A DNA stretch of 64,000 bases from Phil1 sp964487565 (GTDB lineage Bacteria; Bacillota; Clostridia; Christensenellales; CAG-138), in assembly GCA_964487565.1 (NCBI GenBank), contig CAZARN010000002.1, forward strand, positions 62,001 through 126,000, written 5' to 3'. Within the stretch, counting starts at the first letter, position 1; every line of letters begins with the position of its first letter. A model generated the notes under the pieces. It did no database searches. It saw only the letters and a program-made list of their open reading frames with translations, and had not been told where the DNA came from. Of the stretch, positions 58,801-64,000 are shown one piece after another. The position numbers and the translations under genes are program-made.

Positions 58801-61758
58801 CTGTTCGCCCGTTAGGGATTTGAGCAGCGCCCGATATTCGACCGCGTCATAAACAAAATAGTACACGCGCTGCGCAAGCCCCGCGCTGTTGTCAAAATTG
58901 GGCGAGAGGCTGTATCCCATTATCGTGCCGTTGTCGAACGCGGCGTCAGGCGAAGCGTCGTCAAGATATATCTGCGTCTGCAGGTTCTGTATGGCCGTAA
59001 CCGAGAGGGACGTGCCCGACGGAAGCGCCGGCGGCGTCGGTATCCTCGTCACCACGACCTTTGAATCGCCCGTGAACGTCAGCTCGTTTACATAGCCTGA
59101 TATGTTGGCCGAAACCTGTCCTATATCGCTCGCGGTATAATCGTATATCGCCTGAACGACTATCTCCACCTGCTGTACGCCTTCGAGCACCGCGCTGTTC
59201 GCGCTCAGTCCGAAACTCGTTTCGTTAAGCTCTATCTTCAGCCCCGTTCCGTAATAATCGTTGGCAAGCTGGCTCGTATAATACTCGGCGATGGTATCGT
59301 TGAGCACATATTCGCTGCCGAGCACCTGCGTGGTGTTCTTGGCGTTGCGCATTATCACAACGAGCCTTGTCATGGTCGTGGCTTCAAGCGACTGCGTCGT
59401 TTCCCCGTCAATACCAAGCGTAAGGGTGGCGTTTATGGAGCCTGTACCCTCCGCATTTTCAACAAGGCTTACATTTATGGGTTTTGTGGCAAGCGTTGAA
59501 TGCCTGAAGCTGCCCCAGTCCCCTTTTTGATAAACTCCGTCGTGATACGGATCCGTATATCCCGTGACGGTGAAAAGATACTGCGTTTCCTTCTTCATGC
59601 CCTGAAGGTCGATCGGGATCCTGAACACGCCGTCGATGAGGTTTACGCTGTCGATCTGTATCGTCCCGAGGTAATTCCCGACCGCTGCGACCGTGACCGT
59701 GAGCGGGTGCTGCGCGTCAACGATCGCCGTGCAGTCCGTCGCGTCGACCACGATGCTCCCCTTTATCCGTTCAAACGTTGTCGCGTCAGTATCCGTCTGT
59801 TCGAAATATATCACGGGTATGCCGTCGCCGCGCATGATGAACGTTTCATATCCGCAATCGGTATTCTCATCCGGGGCGGAGCACTCGAATTCAAGGGTCT
59901 TCGCGTTGTCGAAGAATTCAGCCGTGACTATTTGGTAGTAATATGTGCCGCGCTTTATGTTCTCGCCGTCAATATACAGCGCAACGGGATCCTTGTTGTC
60001 TGAATAGACGGTTTTGACGAGCTTGCCGTCTGTTTCATATATATCGTATCTGAATCTGACGATCCCGTTGTCCGGATCGACGATGTTCCCGTCGAGCTGA
60101 AGCTCAAAATAACCCTTCACGTTGACGAGCGCCGTCGGCTTGCCAAGCTCCGAAGGTTCACGCTTGAGCGTGATCGCGTTTGCGGTGTTCTTTGAAGTTG
60201 CGTCCTCGCCGGAAGCAAGCGTCACCTTTGTGAGCTTAACCATGTATTCCGTATCCGAGGCCAGACTGCCGAACATTACGCGCGCATTCGACGTGCTGCC
60301 ACTGAAGTTCTGCGTTATCGGCGCCGACACGCTCGTCGTTCCCGTCGCGTCATAAAGCTCGGCCACGACGGTCACTGCGTTCGAGTAATCAGCCTTCACA
60401 AGGTCGACGCAGACCGTATCGGTCGTTGTATAGGCGACCTTCATCGTTATGCCGACGGCATCCGTGAAGAACAGCCTGCTCAAAAAGTCCTTTGTTCCGG
60501 AAACCGTCACGCCGTTGTTTTCCATCTCGTAGGCCTGCGTCACGACGACGCGATACTGCACGTCGGCGGCAAGCCCGGAAACATCGAAAGACTGCGACAC
60601 CGCGCCGCTTGCAAAATTGCCGGATTCAAGGTCCTGCCACACAAGCCGACCTGTCCCGGCTTCGTATATTTTCGCCGAGTTTGCCGGATCGTCGACAAGA
60701 ACGCTGTCGTCATCGTTCACTTCGACCGTGAATTTGATGCCCGATGCGTTGGGCGTGAATTCCGTGAAGCGGAACGTCGGCTCGCTGGCAGCCTTGCCGG
60801 TGCTCACCTGATCCCCGCTTATGCCGTCCTCGCCCTGCGCGCCCTGCGCCCCGTCCGAGCCGGATGAGCCCTGATTGCCCGTGGTCCCGTTTTCGCCGGT
60901 TGCACCCTCCGTGCCTTCGTCGCCGTCGGTTCCGTCCTGACCCGTCTCGCCCGAAACGCCGTCCTTGCCGTCGATGGTCGTTATGTCAAACTCCGGAAGC
61001 ACGATGTCCGCCTCAACGACTGCCACCGCGGTTTCCGTGTCCATTTCTATATTCTGCAGGCCGATCTGTTTTCCGTTGTCGGCGCTGAGCACGCCTGTGC
61101 CCACATCCAGTTTAACGCCGTTTGACAGCTCGATCAGCGAGCCTTCACATATGACCTGATATACTCCGGAAGCGTTATATACCCTCGCCACGCCGTTGCC
61201 TATATAATCAAGCTCCGCATAACCCTCAAGCGTCGTCTTTTCCCCGCTCGGCAGATCGAACGTCATATCGCTGCCGACGAGCATATACTTTGAATCGCTC
61301 AGCTTCCATGCGAAAGTATCGAAAAGAATATCCCCGGCGCTGTTGCAGACTGCGTAATTTTTCCCGTCGTAGTTGACTTTCGTTCCGGCGCTTATGCTGT
61401 AATAGCCCAAAAATCCGCGGCTGAGCTCGTTGAGATCGATCAGCATCCCGTCCGAAAGCGCCGCGTGCGAACCGTCGTTGTAATGCACGAACCCCGTGCT
61501 TGCTATGCTCACATCCTTGCCCGTCGTATCCGTGAAGCGAAGCTCGTTCGGATACTTCGCGCCGCATGAGGTATTGGCCGTGAAAAAGCGTTGGGCGACC
61601 ACGGCGTTCTGCGCGCCCTGCGTCACCTCGAGCACATATCCGCCTGTTTCAAACGTTTTTTTCGCCCCGGCGGCGCGGCTGAGGCCGACGATCAGCAGAG
61701 CTGCCAGAAGTGCCAGCCCCGATGAAATTATCAAGATCAAACCCGTGCGCTTATTCAC
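55885..61758 (-). CDS. Surface protein with collagen-like stalk and fibronectin-like repeats (1,957 aa)
   Basis: The protein has an N-terminal membrane helix near residues 6-28, a beta-rich domain (to about 260) with GYYSISAGT and FAWKLSDSKYML, a collagen-like segment of about 17 Gly-X-Y triplets (264-322), then many fibronectin-like modules to the C-terminus, with no C-terminal helix. GTG at 61758 is chosen because AAGGAG lies 7 nt upstream. Residues 1-750 align throughout with the 740-residue protein upstream, including ETQYLFTVTGYTDPYHDG versus ETSYRFTVSGYADFYGEG. The remaining 1,200 residues have no counterpart there. It is probably an adhesin or structural filament; the target is unknown. 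Confidence 0.78.
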   Translation of the reverse strand: MNKRTGLILIISSGLALLAALLIVGLSRAAGAKKTFETGGYVLEVTQGAQNAVVAQRFFTANTSCGAKYPNELRFTDTTGKDVSIASTGFVHYNDGSHAALSDGMLIDLNELSRGFLGYYSISAGTKVNYDGKNYAVCNSAGDILFDTFAWKLSDSKYMLVGSDMTFDLPSGEKTTLEGYAELDYIGNGVARVYNASGVYQVICEGSLIELSNGVKLDVGTGVLSADNGKQIGLQNIEMDTETAVAVVEADIVLPEFDITTIDGKDGVSGETGQDGTDGDEGTEGATGENGTTGNQGSSGSDGAQGAQGEDGISGDQVSTGKAASEPTFRFTEFTPNASGIKFTVEVNDDDSVLVDDPANSAKIYEAGTGRLVWQDLESGNFASGAVSQSFDVSGLAADVQYRVVVTQAYEMENNGVTVSGTKDFLSRLFFTDAVGITMKVAYTTTDTVCVDLVKADYSNAVTVVAELYDATGTTSVSAPITQNFSGSTSNARVMFGSLASDTEYMVKLTKVTLASGEDATSKNTANAITLKREPSELGKPTALVNVKGYFELQLDGNIVDPDNGIVRFRYDIYETDGKLVKTVYSDNKDPVALYIDGENIKRGTYYYQIVTAEFFDNAKTLEFECSAPDENTDCGYETFIMRGDGIPVIYFEQTDTDATTFERIKGSIVVDATDCTAIVDAQHPLTVTVAAVGNYLGTIQIDSVNLIDGVFRIPIDLQGMKKETQYLFTVTGYTDPYHDGVYQKGDWGSFRHSTLATKPINVSLVENAEGTGSINATLTLGIDGETTQSLEATTMTRLVVIMRNAKNTTQVLGSEYVLNDTIAEYYTSQLANDYYGTGLKIELNETSFGLSANSAVLEGVQQVEIVVQAIYDYTASDIGQVSANISGYVNELTFTGDSKVVVTRIPTPPALPSGTSLSVTAIQNLQTQIYLDDASPDAAFDNGTIMGYSLSPNFDNSAGLAQRVYYFVYDAVEYRALLKSLTGEQRKDPSYAPDEITGKIEVNGNTLIEPLYAWGHDLTTAERGKSELPILNVFLGNGILSEPVLQTSTATRENRAVYSVYAGEDAGRGAEYFFTYNVQWYTDTEQTRNYVYPYSHDNYGVLSSDVFAYSNLLQSTGGPDSAGSWKAFRQKASMHIYPYTSDENSITWRYRIDDPDATLAHNFRTSTLNTSYCDIAANVGLLGAKDISVNTAYQDLVLDSITVAGSGSTSVVLKMHTCLMYDTQEEETILSQPFEGRYTIVNAGDSALSISYERKVNTNNYIISVTGLKKDLDRVATIAIRFREQGETGEFTQPLFISVDSVNEVENSLGQGLLTATLPLSKLDDNILASVAANNTQMTLDTQLFIYYDTGVSGLYADANNVSGYDANNKPIYESALPKFIYTVKRQDGSYQMLRTNGLSDNTGVQNTAVKITDAQRLAAAPVINEAEDGATFGADGLAMAYHDYITLKFDKNGAKRTNGTSTVYLLLKRLECINPVVEDQIIVRDLIPSISSTNMLSQIDGIDFSFTIDRGSYELINNRGALQIYAQVEKQNAAGTGYIENTNKILVMTMGDWTQSEMTLNIRELALGTKYRFKLFYKDGETIKEIHNTNFTDPPWYTFTTLGQIDVTNIEAAFNALTYWDKALVLTYNLSSASSIRVEYVVTDGDGNVYSNNDLVNRGIIPDKRILTTAMTESFSCTPGANNVLKPGGTYSLTVNVYPVNASGESNVLLGTATTNFVMPQIQVPAFIVRSIPAVDNSGVHSMRIRITASDNGKSIVTASGSNDPQYAVRVVAPDGTVVLNAPEVFHPINFTQTINITGLEGNTQYTVEIYSVVDTANTGGKTAINLLPKNNVYSAGNLVYSTVQTTLNDYGIKVGDFAALQSGSTKLLLRFANGANLENITMVMYTITCLDDGTSSSGQLIDNNGNLLVQAASGAYYSMMLNKVVLGSGKSYAVSVALYIGKNLAGQATYTIYT
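60800..60966 (-). repeat. Collagen-like Gly-X-Y repeat in the 1,957-residue protein
   Basis: About 17 continuous Gly-X-Y triplets begin with GKDGVSGETG. X and Y are mostly Thr, Ser, Asp, Glu, Gln or Asn and never hydroxyproline-forming Pro, as in bacterial collagen-like proteins. Confidence 0.85.
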
Positions 61759-61770
61759 ACCGTTTCTCCT

Positions 61771-63993
61771 TCACTTGCTTTTTGTCGCGACGATGAAGCT
61801 TCCCCACTCGCTTCTCTGCGCGTTGCCCTCGCCGTAAAAATCGGCGTACCCGCTCACCGTGAACCTGTAACTCGTTTCGGGTTTCAGGCCTATATCAACC
61901 CTGATGGGTATTGTCACAGTACCGCCGACAGCAACGGCGTTGTTGACATTCTGCGTGTAATAGTAGTAGCCCGGCGCCTCGATGACTATCATGATCGGAT
62001 AGCTGTCGCTGATCACAGGCGTTATGTTCGACACGTCGATAACAACGTTGCCGGCAATCAGCGAATCCGTCACGGATAGCGTGCCGAATGTCACCTTCGG
62101 CGCGATATCGCCGTAAACCACAAATTCCTCGGAATAATCCGTTTCATAGACGTTTATCTTTTCATTGTCGAAGAATTCGACCTTAACCTTGACTTTGTAT
62201 GTCGTGCCGACGCGGATATAGAGTTCGTCCGTGTATATGGCGATGGGATCACGCACGGGATTTGAAACGCTCTTCCACACAACGTTCGACAGGTCGCAGA
62301 CCTCGTATATGTACCGCACTATGCCTGAACACGGATCGCTTATCGCGCCGTCAAGGCAAACCTCGAAATAGCCGTTCGCGTTCACGGCGATCACGGGTTC
62401 TCCGATGCCTGTCGGCATGGTTTTGAGCGTTTTGCATATCAGCTCGTTTTTGGATTTCCTGCCTTCGTCCGACGATCCTTCCTCCGCAAACGAGGTCACA
62501 AGCGTCGCTGTATATGCCGTGTCCGGGGTAAGTCCTTCAAACAAAACGCCCGTACTGAGATTTGAAAGATCAAGCTCTTTCGTGCCGATCTCTTCTCCGT
62601 CCGCATCGGAAAGGATTATCCACGCCTTCTTGACGATGCACCACTCGTCCATTTGCGCACCTATGTGAAGCGTGTTCTCAGACGCCGAAACGAGCGCAGG
62701 GTATATGCCGATCGTATCGGTATATATATCGCGGCTGATAAAATCCGCGTTGCCGGAAACCGGCGTTCCGTTCACCGTCACCGAATAATCGGCGCTCACG
62801 ACGAGGGTATATCTGCATTCAGGCTCAAGCTGCGTGAAGCTGAAATCAACGCCCTTATCCGCCATGCTGTAAAACGGCTCGTTCTTGCCGCCCGTATATT
62901 CGCCCGAAGAGTATTTGTAAAGCTTTATCTGGCCTTCGGTCGGCGAGAGCGCATCCTCGTTCATTATGCTTATATGCCCGCTTATCGCCGTGCTCGTGAT
63001 CCTGAGCTCCGTCAGTTTCATTATCGGCATGTAAACCGAGTCCGGCTGTTCAGCAGACGTGTTCCCGCTCGTGCCGACAGCCCCGGCCTGTCCGTCCGCG
63101 CCGGATGAGCCGGAGGCCCCCGAATTGCCCGCCGCGCCCGCGTCGCCCTGCGTTCCTTCCGAGCCTGTCTCGCCGCCGTCGCCCGCCTCGCCCAGCGCGC
63201 CCGTGCTGCCGTCCTTGCCGTTCACGCCGACCACGCTGTATGTCGGTACGCGCCTCACCGATTCGATCACGGCGTTGTTTTCTCCGTTGAGCTCGAGCGC
63301 CGAAATATCCAGCGCTCCGTTCCCGGATAATATTTTTTTGTTAAGCGCGTCAAATGAACAGCTCTCGCCGAAGCTCGCCGTCAATCCCGATGAAATACAC
63401 TTGAACGAGCCCTCCGCGCCGGTCACGCACAGCGCGCCCTCACCGAGGTATTTTATTTCGGCGTATTGCGAAAACGATTTCGCCGTGCCGTCAGGCAGGG
63501 TGAACCCGATCTCGCCGGAGCATATCATGTAAGTGTCGTCCGAGAGCTTCCAGATGAAATCGCTCATCGTCAGCGCGTCGTCCCGTCCTTCCGGAGAATA
63601 ACCGTCGCCGTTCTTTGTCATGACCGTGCCGGCGCTTATGGAATAGCAGTCGATCGTTCCGCCGGCGATGTTTTTAAGATCCGCGATCACGCCGTCGGCA
63701 AACGCGCTGAGCGCGCCTTCGTCGTAATGTATGAAGCTATAAAGCGGAGCTCTCGTCATGCCCTGCGCGCTTCTGAACTCGATGCTCTCCGGATAAAGCA
63801 GTCTGTATGCGGTCCCTTCGCTCACCGCGGCGACAGTCGGCGCATCGGTATCCGCTTCATCCGTATAAACGAAACCGTCATACGAAAACGACGCCCTTGC
63901 GGCGATCGTTTTTTTGAACCCAATAAAAAAGGCGGCTGCCATTGCTGACAACACGACAAATGCAATAATCAAATATCCTTTTAGCTTGGTCAT
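61771..63993 (-). CDS. Surface protein with collagen-like stalk (740 aa), paralogue of the 1,957-residue protein
   Basis: The protein has a membrane helix near residues 6-28, a beta-rich domain with CYSISAGT and FIWKLSDDTYMIC, a collagen-like stalk (about residues 259-314) and fibronectin-like modules ending WGSFIVATKSK. Whole-length similarity to the first 750 residues of its downstream neighbour, 12 bp away, shows tandem duplication with loss or gain of the C-terminal half. Only 7 bp upstream are visible, so the ribosome site and any promoter are outside the window; more genes of the operon may lie further right. Confidence 0.78.
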   Translation of the reverse strand: MTKLKGYLIIAFVVLSAMAAAFFIGFKKTIAARASFSYDGFVYTDEADTDAPTVAAVSEGTAYRLLYPESIEFRSAQGMTRAPLYSFIHYDEGALSAFADGVIADLKNIAGGTIDCYSISAGTVMTKNGDGYSPEGRDDALTMSDFIWKLSDDTYMICSGEIGFTLPDGTAKSFSQYAEIKYLGEGALCVTGAEGSFKCISSGLTASFGESCSFDALNKKILSGNGALDISALELNGENNAVIESVRRVPTYSVVGVNGKDGSTGALGEAGDGGETGSEGTQGDAGAAGNSGASGSSGADGQAGAVGTSGNTSAEQPDSVYMPIMKLTELRITSTAISGHISIMNEDALSPTEGQIKLYKYSSGEYTGGKNEPFYSMADKGVDFSFTQLEPECRYTLVVSADYSVTVNGTPVSGNADFISRDIYTDTIGIYPALVSASENTLHIGAQMDEWCIVKKAWIILSDADGEEIGTKELDLSNLSTGVLFEGLTPDTAYTATLVTSFAEEGSSDEGRKSKNELICKTLKTMPTGIGEPVIAVNANGYFEVCLDGAISDPCSGIVRYIYEVCDLSNVVWKSVSNPVRDPIAIYTDELYIRVGTTYKVKVKVEFFDNEKINVYETDYSEEFVVYGDIAPKVTFGTLSVTDSLIAGNVVIDVSNITPVISDSYPIMIVIEAPGYYYYTQNVNNAVAVGGTVTIPIRVDIGLKPETSYRFTVSGYADFYGEGNAQRSEWGSFIVATKSK
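63050..63215 (-). repeat. Collagen-like Gly-X-Y repeat in the 740-residue protein
   Basis: About 18 Gly-X-Y triplets starting GKDGSTGALG, at the same place in the protein as in the 1,957-residue paralogue, and similarly rich in Ser, Thr, Ala, Glu and Asp. Confidence 0.85.
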
Positions 63994-64000
63994 CGCGACT

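Noticed and set aside
54334..63993. Sortase-anchored adhesins
   Set aside because: No LPxTG-type motif with hydrophobic tail is present; anchoring is by an N-terminal membrane helix.

Overview
The window looks like a chromosomal segment of a moderately GC-rich Clostridia-type member of the Bacillota (Firmicutes). The main evidence is an uninterrupted sporulation sigma factor K gene, an RNase J - YlbF - MltG operon, a CarD-family regulator, a CD1247-type zinc-ribbon protein, EF-P, VanW, SIMPL and DUF4349 lipoproteins, and Shine-Dalgarno sites close to GGAGG throughout. The exact genus cannot be read from the sequence. No phage, insertion sequence, CRISPR array or rRNA is visible.

Region 1 (1-5.7 kb) holds housekeeping genes: a truncated P-loop ATPase, a TtcA-type tRNA thiolase, a DUF1294 protein, CarD, the CD1247-type protein, EF-P, a CPA2 antiporter translationally coupled to a small PII-like protein, and sigK. 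Region 2 (5.8-21 kb) is a metabolic island. A leftward operon runs alr - peptide-binding lipoprotein - oppBCDF - patB/malY - cysteine-synthase-like enzyme, with an alkaline-phosphatase-fold protein next to it. It diverges from a rightward sigma-54 activator, rpoN and an M20 peptidase. A well-spaced -24/-12 sequence faces alr, so the activator and RpoN probably control peptide or amino-acid uptake and sulfur amino-acid metabolism. Region 3 (21-36.6 kb) contains GNAT, mltG - ylbF - rnj, vanW, an aminotransferase, a MoxR - DUF58 - DUF4129 operon whose DUF58 frame carries an in-frame TAG, a transmembrane Ser/Thr kinase with a LytTR regulator, two overlapping lipoprotein genes and tRNA-Leu(CAA).

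Region 4 (37.1-64 kb) is the most unusual part. Twelve leftward genes spaced at most 41 bp apart form one operon whose promoter lies outside the window. Six are homologues of F-type ATP synthase subunits in classical order: c, a b/delta-like fusion, alpha, gamma, beta and an epsilon-like protein. The alpha and beta catalytic motifs are intact, but the c subunit has no acidic residue in its membrane helices (Thr60 stands where the ion-binding Glu/Asp should be) and no recognisable subunit a is present. The ATPase genes are flanked by membrane-anchored surface proteins of 740, 1957, 510, 246 and 3620 residues. Three of these share an N-terminal domain and Gly-X-Y or GGX stalks, and the giant has predicted membrane helices at both ends and arrays of GLUG-type beta-helix repeats. 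My reading is that this is an F1-like motor or assembly ATPase uncoupled from ion flow that acts on a surface structure. It recalls the F1-like X0 ATPases of mycoplasmas but in a walled, spore-forming lineage. That functional reading is inference; the gene order, motifs and missing carboxylate are read from the sequence.
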